This document shows positions 56,116 to 64,000 of a DNA stretch of 64,000 bases, piece by piece (position 1 is the stretch's first letter; every line of letters begins with the position of its first letter). This DNA comes from Jiella pacifica (lineage in GTDB: Bacteria; Pseudomonadota; Alphaproteobacteria; Rhizobiales; Rhizobiaceae). Under the pieces are notes generated by a model. The model had not been told where the DNA came from. It saw nothing but the letters and a program-made list of their open reading frames with translations, and did not search any database. The stretch spans positions 135,730-199,729 of the forward strand of contig NZ_JAAAMG010000002.1 in assembly GCF_010500815.1 (NCBI RefSeq), read 5' to 3'. A program made the position numbers and the translations under genes.

Positions 56116-57717
56116 TCAGCCGAACCGCGCTTCCTTGCGCTCTGGGCTGCTAGGACCGAATTCGGCCTTTGGTGTCGGGGCCGGCTTGCCGGTTTCCGCC
56201 TTTTTCGACGATGCCGCCGCGCTGCCATTGCTCGGCGCTTCGGCCGATTTCGCCGCAGGCGATTCCGGCTGCGAGCCCGCCGGGCGAGATTTCTCAGCCG
56301 ATTTGCTTTCGCCCGAGATTTCGGACGTCGCGCCGCCCTCGGCCGAATGCGAGACCGGTTTCGGCGCGGACGCTGCTTCGGTCGCCACAACCTTCGTTTC
56401 GTCGAGAACATGCGCCTGCGCGGAGATCACCCGATGCGGCGGCGACTTCCATTCGAAAGCGTCGAGATGCCCTGTGACCGGCGATATCGGGGCCCAGTGC
56501 TCGGAAACGACGCCGTCGGCCGTCCAGGCCGGGTCGCGCGGCGCGCGGATCGCCTTGGCCATCCACTCGCGCACCCGCCCGACTTCGCCGGTGTCCTCTT
56601 CCTCGATGTCGGCGAGAAGGAGATAGACGCTTTCGCGCGGTTCGATCTCGGCCGCTTCCAGCGCCGACTTGCGGGCGAGTTGGAGGTCGTGAGCGTCGAG
56701 CGCCGCCCGGGCCAGGCAGATCGCCGATTCGACATGGCCCGGCCGAAGGCTCGCCAGATGGCGCGCCCGCTTCAGCCGATCCTCGACCGAATCACCCGCG
56801 CGCGCCGATACATAGGCATCGGCGACCTCCGGATGGGGCCCATAGGTCCAGCTCTTCTCCAGCACCTTCACCGCCTTGCGCAGATCGCCGAGACGAATGC
56901 AGGCCTGCGCCGCCACCAGAGCGGCGGGCACCAGCTCCGGCGCGAGATTGTGGGCCTCGAGGGCCGCCGCCTTCGCTGTCTTCGGGTCCGCCTCGACATG
57001 CTCCATGGCCTTGGCGGTCAGAAGCACGGCGCGGCTGCGTTTGGATTCGTCGCGATCGATCAGCCGGGTGTTCTTCTGGGCTTCGAGAACGTGGATCGCA
57101 CCGTCCCAGTCGCCGGCAAGCGACTTGCCTTCCAGCACTGCGCCGCCTGCCCAAGGGACATGCGGTGCCAGGCGAACCGCCCGTTCGGCATAGAAGCGGG
57201 CGGCATCCTCGTCGCCGACGCGCTCGGCCTCGAGATAGAGGCCGCGCATGGCGAGAAGACGCGTCTCGGAATCGCCCTCCATGCTCTGGAACACCGAGCG
57301 TGCATGGGCGTGATCGCCCTCGATCATCGCCGTCTGGGCGTCGAGGAAGCGGATCAGCGGCTCCTTGCGCTTGTCGAGCAGCTTCTGGCTGCGCTTGGTC
57401 ATCCGTCGTGCCTCGATCGCATCGCCGGCCCCCGCGGCGATGATGCCGCTCGACAGCGCAGCGTACCCCTTGTCGCGGCGCCGCGCCGCGAAGTAGCTGT
57501 TGATCGTATGGGGCGTGCGGAAGAAGGCCGAGATCAGCCAGACGACGAACATCACCGCGACGATGACGACGGCGAGCCCGATCAGGAAAACCATCAGACT
57601 GGTCTGGACCGTCTGGCCCTGCCAGTCGAAGGTGACCGAACCGGGATTGTCCGCAAGCCAGCCGAAGCCCAGGGAAAGCGCCAGAATGACGAGGAAAAAG
57701 GCGAGAATTCGCAGCAT
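56116..57717 (-). CDS. hemY: HemY-type membrane protein of the heme operon
   Basis: A 533-residue inner-membrane protein. Two N-terminal membrane helices (about residues 3-20 and 39-66) are followed by a HemY_N domain and TPR-like helical repeats to about residue 400. A disordered Ser/Ala/Lys/Pro-rich tail of about 100 residues completes it. The precise role is unclear. It is 15 bp after the Mic60-like gene, in the conserved alphaproteobacterial heme cluster. Confidence 0.93.
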   Translation of the reverse strand: MLRILAFFLVILALSLGFGWLADNPGSVTFDWQGQTVQTSLMVFLIGLAVVIVAVMFVVWLISAFFRTPHTINSYFAARRRDKGYAALSSGIIAAGAGDAIEARRMTKRSQKLLDKRKEPLIRFLDAQTAMIEGDHAHARSVFQSMEGDSETRLLAMRGLYLEAERVGDEDAARFYAERAVRLAPHVPWAGGAVLEGKSLAGDWDGAIHVLEAQKNTRLIDRDESKRSRAVLLTAKAMEHVEADPKTAKAAALEAHNLAPELVPAALVAAQACIRLGDLRKAVKVLEKSWTYGPHPEVADAYVSARAGDSVEDRLKRARHLASLRPGHVESAICLARAALDAHDLQLARKSALEAAEIEPRESVYLLLADIEEEDTGEVGRVREWMAKAIRAPRDPAWTADGVVSEHWAPISPVTGHLDAFEWKSPPHRVISAQAHVLDETKVVATEAASAPKPVSHSAEGGATSEISGESKSAEKSRPAGSQPESPAAKSAEAPSNGSAAASSKKAETGKPAPTPKAEFGPSSPERKEARFG

Positions 57718-57732
57718 TGAGTCTTTCCCGGG

Positions 57733-59739
57733 CTAGCCCTGGTTGGCGGGTTCGGCGGTGGTGGGCGCGTCCGTCGAGGCCGGCTCGGAACCCGAGATCG
57801 CCTCCTGCAGGGTCGAGGAAACGATCTGCTGGGCCGTCAGCCTCGCCCGCACATTGTCGGCGAAATCGGCACTGGCCTGCTTGGCGTTGTCGGGAAGCTT
57901 GTCCCACTCCGACACGAAACCCTGGAGATCTCCCGCACGCATCGCCGCGTCGAGGCGGGACAAGACGGCGCTGTCGCTCTGATCGGCCGGCGGCGGCGTG
58001 TCGGAGGAGCGCACGTTCACCAGCGACCGCAGTCCTGCCATGAACTGATCGCCCACCGGCGCATTCGGCCGCGGCGGCGAGAGCGCCGCGGAAATCTTGC
58101 TTTCGACCTCGGGCCACTGCTGAGCGATCTGGCGCTCCGAGGGAACCCCCTCGGCGGCGAAGGTCCTGAGGCTCTCGGTCGCCTGCCCGGCGCCCGCCGT
58201 CGTGGCGAAGGTTTCGAGCTGTTCGGCGAAAGGCCCGCCGGCATCGATGGCCGATTTCAGGTTGGCAGCGGCAAGCGCGGTGGCGGCCCGATCGTTGGCT
58301 TCCTCGACCGACGCGAGCCGTTGTCCGAGATCCGTCACTGCCCCGTCGACCTTGGCGCTCGCCGCGGATGCCGCTTCGTTGGCAGATTTCGCGTCGGTTG
58401 CGGCCGTGTTCGCGGTTTCCAGCGCCGACTGCGCCGTCGTCTGGGCGGTGTTGGCCGTCTGCTGGGCGTTCGTCGCCGCCTGCTGGGCCGCACCGGCGGT
58501 CTGGTTGGCCGCCGATGCCTGCTTCAGCGCGTCCGCAGCGTCGCGGGAACCGCGCTCGCTCGCCTCGGTCGCGCCTCGGACGGCCTGCTGCGCGGCCGCC
58601 GCGGTCTGGTTGGCCTCCTCGGCGGTCTTGCCGGCGCTCTCGGCCGATTGCTGGAGAGAGGCCAAGTCCGCGGTTGAGTTTTCGAGCGTCGCGATCCGCT
58701 GTTCGAGCGGCGAGAGATCGACCGCCGGAGCCGCCTCGCCGGACGTGCCGGCGGCGAGTTGCTCGCGCAACCGGGCGACTTCCTCGTTCACGTTGTTCAA
58801 GGCATCGGTGGTCGCGTAGTCGCCGCCGGTGGCCTGGGGTGCGGCACCGAGGCCCGGCAGCGCACCGCTCGCCATCAGGGCCCAGGCACCGCCGAGGGCC
58901 AGCACCGCGCCGAGGACGGCAGCGCCGATCACACCGCCGACGCCGACGCCGCCGGAACGGTTGGGCGGCGGCGGCGATGCCGGCTTGGCTTCGGTGCGAG
59001 CCGCGCCGGACGCGGAACCGGACGAGGCATATGACCGACCGGACGAGGCATCCGCAGGCTTCGACCCGCTGGTTGTCGCGCCGGATGTCCCGGAAGTGGA
59101 AGCAGATCCCGCCGCGGCGGCGGCAGCCGGTTTCGATGCAGCGGAAGACGAGGACGAAGCTGCGGCGGCCGAAGGCGCGGCCTTGGGGGCGGCCGTGCCT
59201 GCGGCGCCTGCCGGTGCCGCGGCCGCACCGGCGCTCGGCTTGCCGGGCTCCGGGGACGGCCCTGTCGCCGCCTTCGGCGGCGTAGCCGCGGCGATCTTGG
59301 CCGGATTGCCGGCAGCGCTGGCGATACCGGCCTTGGACGGGCTCCCGACCGCCGATGCATTTCCGGCCGGACCGCTCGCCGTCGCAGGGGCAACGCCGCC
59401 AGTCGCAGGCATCCTCGCCGAGGAGGTGCCGACGGAGGACGGTGCGGTCGAGAGCGATTCGCTCGTCTCGCTCTTCGCTGGAGCGCCGCCCGTGGCCGCC
59501 GTCGCCGAGGGAGCCGGGGCTGCGGGGTGTGCCGACGTCGCCGGTTGAGCCGGGCCTGCCGCTGCGGGCTGCGCCCGCGTCGATGGATCGCCGGCGGGCT
59601 TGACTGCATCGCCGGGCGTGGCGGTCGCCGCCGTCTTCGTCTTGTCGCCTTCGCTCACTGTCGTTTTCTTTTCCGCCTTGAGATCGATCGTCTGGCTGCG
59701 CGGCTTGGTCGGTCTAGATCGCCGGGGACGGTTGGTCAT
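57733..59739 (-). CDS. Mitofilin/Mic60-like membrane protein (COG4223)
   Basis: A 668-residue protein. A basic N-terminus (MTNRPRRSRPTKPRS) and about 210 residues of Ala/Pro/Ser/Gly-rich low complexity precede one membrane helix (about 275-297). A long coiled coil rich in Ala/Gln/Thr follows (about 320-500), then the C-terminal mitofilin-like region. Alphaproteobacterial Mic60 shapes intracytoplasmic membranes and is the ancestor of the mitochondrial cristae protein. The position between hemD and hemY is the diagnostic gene order. The low-complexity part is unusually long. Confidence 0.88.
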   Translation of the reverse strand: MTNRPRRSRPTKPRSQTIDLKAEKKTTVSEGDKTKTAATATPGDAVKPAGDPSTRAQPAAAGPAQPATSAHPAAPAPSATAATGGAPAKSETSESLSTAPSSVGTSSARMPATGGVAPATASGPAGNASAVGSPSKAGIASAAGNPAKIAAATPPKAATGPSPEPGKPSAGAAAAPAGAAGTAAPKAAPSAAAASSSSSAASKPAAAAAAGSASTSGTSGATTSGSKPADASSGRSYASSGSASGAARTEAKPASPPPPNRSGGVGVGGVIGAAVLGAVLALGGAWALMASGALPGLGAAPQATGGDYATTDALNNVNEEVARLREQLAAGTSGEAAPAVDLSPLEQRIATLENSTADLASLQQSAESAGKTAEEANQTAAAAQQAVRGATEASERGSRDAADALKQASAANQTAGAAQQAATNAQQTANTAQTTAQSALETANTAATDAKSANEAASAASAKVDGAVTDLGQRLASVEEANDRAATALAAANLKSAIDAGGPFAEQLETFATTAGAGQATESLRTFAAEGVPSERQIAQQWPEVESKISAALSPPRPNAPVGDQFMAGLRSLVNVRSSDTPPPADQSDSAVLSRLDAAMRAGDLQGFVSEWDKLPDNAKQASADFADNVRARLTAQQIVSSTLQEAISGSEPASTDAPTTAEPANQG

Positions 59740-59877
59740 AGCGTCGGCTCCATGCTCGCGGGTCGCGGCCGCGGGTTGGGATCACCCTCGGCGCGACATG
59801 TCTGGCACACTGGCACATTGGTCCTTCATTCGCGCGCATGGCGCAAGCTTCGAGTGCACATTGAACCGTGATGTAGG

Positions 59878-60588
59878 TTAGCCGAGGCGTTCGAAAAGCG
59901 AGGCGAGGTTCCGCTCCGCCGCGATATGTGCGTTCCCGCATAATTCGTGCGGCAATGCCGCGGCGATGCGGGCCGACAACGTCAGCAGCAAGGGTTGCGG
60001 ATCGAACAGCTGCGGCATCTCTTCATAGAGCCGCCGGTAACCCTCGGCCTGGCCGACCGACAGGATGAGCACGGCATCCGGCGGACCACCGACAAGGACG
60101 CTCCGCACCATCGCCTCGGACCACGCCACCGGGACGACGTCGTAGACCTCCCAGATCCGGCAGAGAATGCCGGCGGCTGCGAGCGCGCGTTCGAGCGTTC
60201 CGGTCCGCCGTCGGCCGGCGGCATAGAGCAGCGTCTCGCCCGGGCCGATCCCGGCCGCGAGCGCCAGACCTCCCATTGCCGCCGCCGCGCCCTCGGCGAC
60301 GTGGACATTGGCAAATCCAGCTGCTCTCACCGCCTCGCCCGTCCTGCCGCCGACACAGAGGACGGGCCGCAAGTCGCCCGGAAAGCGCCTTGCAAAGGGC
60401 GGAACCGCTCGGGCGCTGGTCAGCGCAAAGCCCGCCGCACCTTCGTCACCCTCCGCGGTCGGCGACGGAAGCTCGACGCTCCGCTCCAGTGGCAGGATCA
60501 ACGGCTGATGGCCGCGCTCGGCGAGTTGCCGGGCGGTCCGCTCCGCTTCGCCCGCCTCGCGCAGGATGAGGACGCGCGCGTGTCCCAC
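59878..60588 (-). CDS. hemD: Uroporphyrinogen-III synthase
   Basis: A 236-residue two-lobed enzyme that closes hydroxymethylbilane to uroporphyrinogen III. The family is poorly conserved, but VLILREAGEAERTA at the start, FALTSARAV, the hinge segment CVGGRTGEAVRAAGF and the C-terminal LLTLSARIAAAL fit. The GTG start at 60588 is 11 bp after hemC. It sits between hemC and the Mic60-like gene, which confirms it. Confidence 0.92.
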   Translation of the reverse strand: MGHARVLILREAGEAERTARQLAERGHQPLILPLERSVELPSPTAEGDEGAAGFALTSARAVPPFARRFPGDLRPVLCVGGRTGEAVRAAGFANVHVAEGAAAAMGGLALAAGIGPGETLLYAAGRRRTGTLERALAAAGILCRIWEVYDVVPVAWSEAMVRSVLVGGPPDAVLILSVGQAEGYRRLYEEMPQLFDPQPLLLTLSARIAAALPHELCGNAHIAAERNLASLFERLG

Positions 60589-60599
60589 GGCCGCTCGCG

Positions 60600-61538
60600 T
60601 CAGCTCGCCCAGCCGTCGAAGAAGCCGGGCCCGGCGGCTTCGAGCACCGTGCGGCCGGCGAGCCGGCCGATCAGCTCCGCATCCTCGGCAACCCCCTCGC
60701 GGCGGGTCTCGTGCATCTCGCTACCGTCCGGCTTCAGAATCATGCCGTGGAGGACAAGGATGCCGTCGCCGTTGACCGTCGCATGGGCGGCGATCGGCGT
60801 GCGGCAGGAGCCGTCGAGTTCTGCGAGGAACGCCCGCTCGGCGAGGAGCGCGACGGTCGTCGGGCGATCGGCGATCGCGGCGACGAGGCCCTTCGTCGTC
60901 TCGTCTCCACGGCGGCTCTCGATGCAGATGGCGCCCTGCCCCGGGGCCGGCGGGAAGACCTCGGGAGCGAGGATCTCAGTCGCGACGTTCGCCATCTCCA
61001 TCCGGTTGAGGCCGGCCATGGCAAGCAGCGTGCCGTCGGCCTGCCCTTCGTCGAGCTTGCGCAGCCGCGTCTGGACGTTGCCGCGGAAGATGACGACCTC
61101 GAGATCCGGCCGCATGCGCTTGACGATCGCCTGCCGCCGCAGCGAGGCCGTCCCGACGATGGCCCCTTTGGGCAGTTCCGCGATGGTCGGCGCGGCACGG
61201 CCGATGAAGACGTCGCGGACGTCCTCGCGCGGCAGGAAGGCCGAGATCTCAAGACCGTCGGGCAGCGCGGTCGCCATGTCCTTGGAAGAATGGACGGCGA
61301 CGTCGATCCGGTCTTCGATCAGCGCCAGTTCGATTTCCTTGGTGAACAGGCCCTTGCCGCCGACCTCCGACAAGGGTCTGTCGAGGATGCGGTCGCCTGA
61401 GGTGGAGATCACCTCGATCGCGAAGGCTTCTTCCGGCAGCTGGTGGGCCGCCATCAGCCGGGCTCGCACCTCGCTCGCCTGCGCCAGCGCCAACTGGCTG
61501 CCGCGCGTCCCGATTCGGATGGTCCTGTCGCTCGCCAT
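60600..61538 (-). CDS. hemC: Hydroxymethylbilane synthase (porphobilinogen deaminase)
   Basis: A 312-residue tetrapyrrole enzyme that condenses four porphobilinogens. Motifs include [14 protein letters not shown] at the N-terminus and VHSSKDM. The dipyrromethane-cofactor Cys is in [12 protein letters not shown]. It is the first gene of the hemC-hemD-Mic60-hemY run, and the ATG at 61538 starts directly before the family N-terminus. Confidence 0.97.
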   Translation of the reverse strand: MASDRTIRIGTRGSQLALAQASEVRARLMAAHQLPEEAFAIEVISTSGDRILDRPLSEVGGKGLFTKEIELALIEDRIDVAVHSSKDMATALPDGLEISAFLPREDVRDVFIGRAAPTIAELPKGAIVGTASLRRQAIVKRMRPDLEVVIFRGNVQTRLRKLDEGQADGTLLAMAGLNRMEMANVATEILAPEVFPPAPGQGAICIESRRGDETTKGLVAAIADRPTTVALLAERAFLAELDGSCRTPIAAHATVNGDGILVLHGMILKPDGSEMHETRREGVAEDAELIGRLAGRTVLEAAGPGFFDGWAS

Positions 61539-61742
61539 CGCCTGCCGTCCGCCCCCTGAAAACGTTTCCCGTCGAAGCCGCAACTTAGATCGCGACACCG
61601 CGGACCGGAACCGCCCGCCCCGCCTTTTTCGACGGAGCGTCCGCGGCGCCGCCACGCCGATCACGTTTTCGCGTTCATGTTGCGGCCTCCGCGAGACAGA
61701 CGAACAGCAGCCGGGCACCAACATTCGATTGGATAACTTATC

Positions 61743-62375
61743 ATGCAACGGTCTCTCGCGCGCCGCACGACGCTCGCCTTCGTGCTCGGCCTCGGCGCCG
61801 CAACCGCATTTCTTCCCGCGGCATTCGCTCAGTCCTCCGGCCAACCGGAACGCGTTCGGGGCACGATCGAGTCCCTCGAGGACACGACCCTGACGGTCAA
61901 GTCACGGGAGGGAGACAGCGTCGCGATCACGCTCGCACCCGGCTACCGGATCACCGGCATCGCCAAGGCCTCGGTCGCCGACATCAAGGAAGGCGACTTC
62001 GTCGGTGTCGCCTCCGTTCCCGGCTCCAGCGGCGGCGCCGACGCCGTCGAGGTTCTGATCTTTCCCAAAGCCATGGCCGGCACTGGCGAGGGCAGCTATC
62101 CTTGGGATCTCGAGCCGGATTCCACGATGACGAACGCCACAGTCTCCAACAAGGTCGAGAATGCCGACGGCCGCGAGCTCACCTTGACCTACCCGTCCGG
62201 CGAAAAGACCGTGTCGCTGCCGGAGGGCATCCCGATCGTCACCTTTGCCGAAGCGACGAAAGCCGACCTCGAACCCGGCGCCCCGGTCTTCGTGCCGGCG
62301 CAGAAGGCATCCGACGGATCGATCTCCACCGCCTTCGTCGTCGTCGGCAACCAGGGCGTCGTCCCGCCGATGTGA
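61743..62375 (+). CDS. Secreted DUF5666-like protein
   Basis: A 210-residue exported protein with a signal peptide (about residues 1-29, ending AAFAQ). The first beta-barrel-like unit ([18 protein letters not shown]) is followed by a second, similar one at about 120-205. The pattern is that of DUF5666/OB-like periplasmic proteins without known function. It is divergent from hemC, with 204 bp between starts. Confidence 0.7.
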   Translation: MQRSLARRTTLAFVLGLGAATAFLPAAFAQSSGQPERVRGTIESLEDTTLTVKSREGDSVAITLAPGYRITGIAKASVADIKEGDFVGVASVPGSSGGADAVEVLIFPKAMAGTGEGSYPWDLEPDSTMTNATVSNKVENADGRELTLTYPSGEKTVSLPEGIPIVTFAEATKADLEPGAPVFVPAQKASDGSISTAFVVVGNQGVVPPM

Positions 62376-62510
62376 TCGTCTGCGCGATCGGATCGACGCA
62401 TTCAGCCGGCCGGCCGGGGCTCCGGTCCCGGCCGGCGTCATCGCCGCGCGGAGCCTGGCGCCGATCTTCCTGGTTGGCATCGGGAAGCGCTTTCGCCTAT
62501 CTGAGGCGAG

Positions 62511-63692
62511 TTGCCTCAGCCAGCGAACGGGCGCCCCTTGTCTTCGACCGAAACGTTACCGTCTTCGAGCGAAACGATACCGAAGCCCGGCAAGGCTCTC
62601 GCCGGCGATAACGCCGTGGTTCTCGGCATCGAGACGAGCTGTGACGAGACCGCCGCCGCCGTGGTCCGGCGTACGCCGGCGGGCGGGGCGGAGATCCTGT
62701 CCAACGTCGTCCTGTCGCAGATCGAGGAACACGCGGCCTTCGGCGGCGTCGTGCCGGAGATCGCGGCACGAGCCCATGTCGAAGCCATCGACGGCATCGT
62801 GCGCGCCGCGCTGATCGAGGCCGAGGTGACGCTCGCCGACATCGACGCCGTCGCCGCGACGGTCGGGCCCGGCCTCGTCGGCGGGCTGCTCGTCGGGGCG
62901 ATGACCGGTAAAGCGATCGCCGCCGCACGGGGTCTGCCCTTCCTCGCGATCAATCATCTCGAGGGCCACGCCCTGTCGCCGCGCCTGTCGGACGGCGTCG
63001 CCTACCCCTATCTGCTGCTGCTGGTTTCCGGCGGCCACAGCCAGATCCTGCTGGTCCGGGCGCTCGACGACTACGAACGCTGGGGCTCGACCATCGACGA
63101 CGCGCTGGGCGAGGCCTTCGACAAGACGGCGAAGCTCCTGTCGCTGCCCCAGCCAGGCGGGCCGAACGTCGAGAAAATGGCGGCCGGAGGCGATCCGAAG
63201 CGCTTCGCCCTGCCCCGGCCGATGAAGGGGGATGCACGGCTCGACTTCTCGTTTTCCGGACTGAAGACGGCAGTCCGCCTCGTCGCCGAGGCCCATGCGC
63301 CGCTTTCCGACGAAGACGTCGCCGATCTCTGCGCCAGCTTTCAGCGCGCCGCGGCCGAGACCGTCGCCGACCGCGTCCGGCGCGCCCTGATCCGCTTCCG
63401 GGAGACCTTTCCGGGCCTCGCCGATCCCGTCCTCGGAGTCGCGGGCGGGGTCGGCGCCAACCAGGCGATCCGGGACGCGCTTCTCACCGAATGCGAGGCC
63501 GCCGGTGCCCGGTTGGTCGCACCGCCGCTGAAGCTCTGCTCGGACAATGGGGCGATGATCGCCTATGCCGGGCTGGAGCGCTTCGAGGCGGGGCTGATCG
63601 ATCGACTGGACGCGCCCGTGCGCTCGCGCTGGCCGCTCGACGAAAAATCCGCGCCGCTCGTCGGCCATGGCAGACGGGGAGCCAAGGCATGA
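62511..63692 (+). CDS. tsaD: tRNA N6-adenosine threonylcarbamoyltransferase TsaD
   Basis: An enzyme of up to 393 residues that transfers the threonylcarbamoyl group to A37 of ANN-decoding tRNAs. The motifs are [24 protein letters not shown] with metal-binding His residues, [12 protein letters not shown] and [13 protein letters not shown]. No ATG lies in frame before the first motif; the TTG at 62511 is the longest start and the GTG at 62616 the shortest. The stop overlaps the gpsA start (ATGA). Confidence 0.95.
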   Translation: MPQPANGRPLSSTETLPSSSETIPKPGKALAGDNAVVLGIETSCDETAAAVVRRTPAGGAEILSNVVLSQIEEHAAFGGVVPEIAARAHVEAIDGIVRAALIEAEVTLADIDAVAATVGPGLVGGLLVGAMTGKAIAAARGLPFLAINHLEGHALSPRLSDGVAYPYLLLLVSGGHSQILLVRALDDYERWGSTIDDALGEAFDKTAKLLSLPQPGGPNVEKMAAGGDPKRFALPRPMKGDARLDFSFSGLKTAVRLVAEAHAPLSDEDVADLCASFQRAAAETVADRVRRALIRFRETFPGLADPVLGVAGGVGANQAIRDALLTECEAAGARLVAPPLKLCSDNGAMIAYAGLERFEAGLIDRLDAPVRSRWPLDEKSAPLVGHGRRGAKA

Positions 63693-64000
63693 GCACGATC
63701 GCCGTTCTCGGCGCCGGCGCCTGGGGCACCGCGCTCGCCGCGCTTTATGCCCGGGGCGGCGAAGCGGTGCGCCTGTGGGGCCGCGACGCCGCAACGATCG
63801 CCGCAATCGAGGCGCGCCGCGAGAACCCGCGCTATCTCCCAGGGATCGCCCTGCCGCCTTCGATCCGCCCCACGACCGCCCCCGCCAAAGCATTGGCGGG
63901 GGCGGACCTCGTCCTTCTGGTGGTTCCCGCGCAAAGCCTCGGCGGGCTTGCGGCCGATCTCGCCGAGGACCTCCCGGCGCATGCGACGCTCGTCCTCTGC
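63689..64000 (+). CDS. gpsA: Glycerol-3-phosphate dehydrogenase [NAD(P)+], 5' part
   Basis: The first 104 codons of a gene truncated by the window edge. The N-terminus [19 protein letters not shown] contains the NAD(P)-binding motif GAGAWG. LWGRD and a segment resembling [11 protein letters not shown] follow, as in GpsA. The enzyme reduces dihydroxyacetone phosphate to sn-glycerol 3-phosphate for phospholipid synthesis. The 4-bp overlap with tsaD shows an operon. Confidence 0.95.
   Translation, partial: MSTIAVLGAGAWGTALAALYARGGEAVRLWGRDAATIAAIEARRENPRYLPGIALPPSIRPTTAPAKALAGADLVLLVVPAQSLGGLAADLAEDLPAHATLVLC

Overview
The window is high-GC chromosomal DNA of an alphaproteobacterium, most likely a member of the Hyphomicrobiales (Rhizobiales), possibly near Aurantimonadaceae. 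That placement is inferred from gene content: a BA14K-family protein, a fused SecDF, TrmFO, a LysR/DUF1127 divergent pair, an HWE-type histidine kinase, an OpgC-like acyltransferase, a hemC-hemD-Mic60-hemY operon, and an array of small RNAs whose hairpin loops carry CCUCCUCCC anti-Shine-Dalgarno motifs. No rRNA, tRNA, CRISPR array, insertion sequence or prophage was seen. Almost all genes are ordinary core or shell genes, and most of the long open frames opposite them are GC-rich antisense shadows.

Layout. 1-570: tandem 132-bp repeats, each encoding a three-hairpin RNA of the alpha-r14/NfeR1 ('cuckoo') type, followed by trmFO (655-2076). 2138-8488 (minus strand): yajC, secDF, an Mth938-fold protein (NDUFAF3-like), a squalene/phytoene-synthase-like protein (NDUFAF6-like) and a DUF4153 membrane protein. 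8749-17873: a DUF815 ATPase, a DsbA-family protein, a BA14K protein, aminopeptidase P, a 67-residue protein, prmA with a Na+/H+ antiporter, and SCO with a 49-residue membrane protein. 18069-23191: OpgC-like acyltransferase, hexapeptide acyltransferase, MFS exporter, MoxR ATPase, Nudix hydrolase and GNAT acetyltransferase. 23460-28212: small secreted proteins, a host-attachment-family protein, a SleB-like lipoprotein, and the LysR/DUF1127 pair.

28213-33257: a structured, partly AT-rich intergenic region, a soluble PAS-PAS chemoreceptor with cheW, and an SLC13-family permease. 33319-39801: a divergent pyruvate phosphate dikinase, a DsbA-type protein, DciA, MutY and a HAD phosphatase. 39854-43485: an HWE histidine kinase divergent from a KaiC-like double ATPase and a receiver protein. 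43576-54574: prpE, a histidine phosphatase, argB, an M20 peptidase, a D,D-carboxypeptidase, a CobW GTPase with a histidine-rich insert, TusA, DUF924, a CelD-like acetyltransferase and aroQ. 54639-64000: an amidotransferase, a TerB protein, the hemC-hemD-Mic60-hemY operon, a secreted protein, tsaD and the start of gpsA.

The most unusual element is the anti-Shine-Dalgarno sRNA array at the left edge. Its stems are preserved between copies, including by compensatory changes, while the linkers vary. Next in interest are the KaiC-like/receiver/HWE-kinase module and the soluble chemoreceptor with a CheR-type C-terminal pentapeptide. Two gene clusters carry bacterial relatives of mitochondrial factors: NDUFAF3/NDUFAF6 beside secDF, and Mic60 inside a heme operon.
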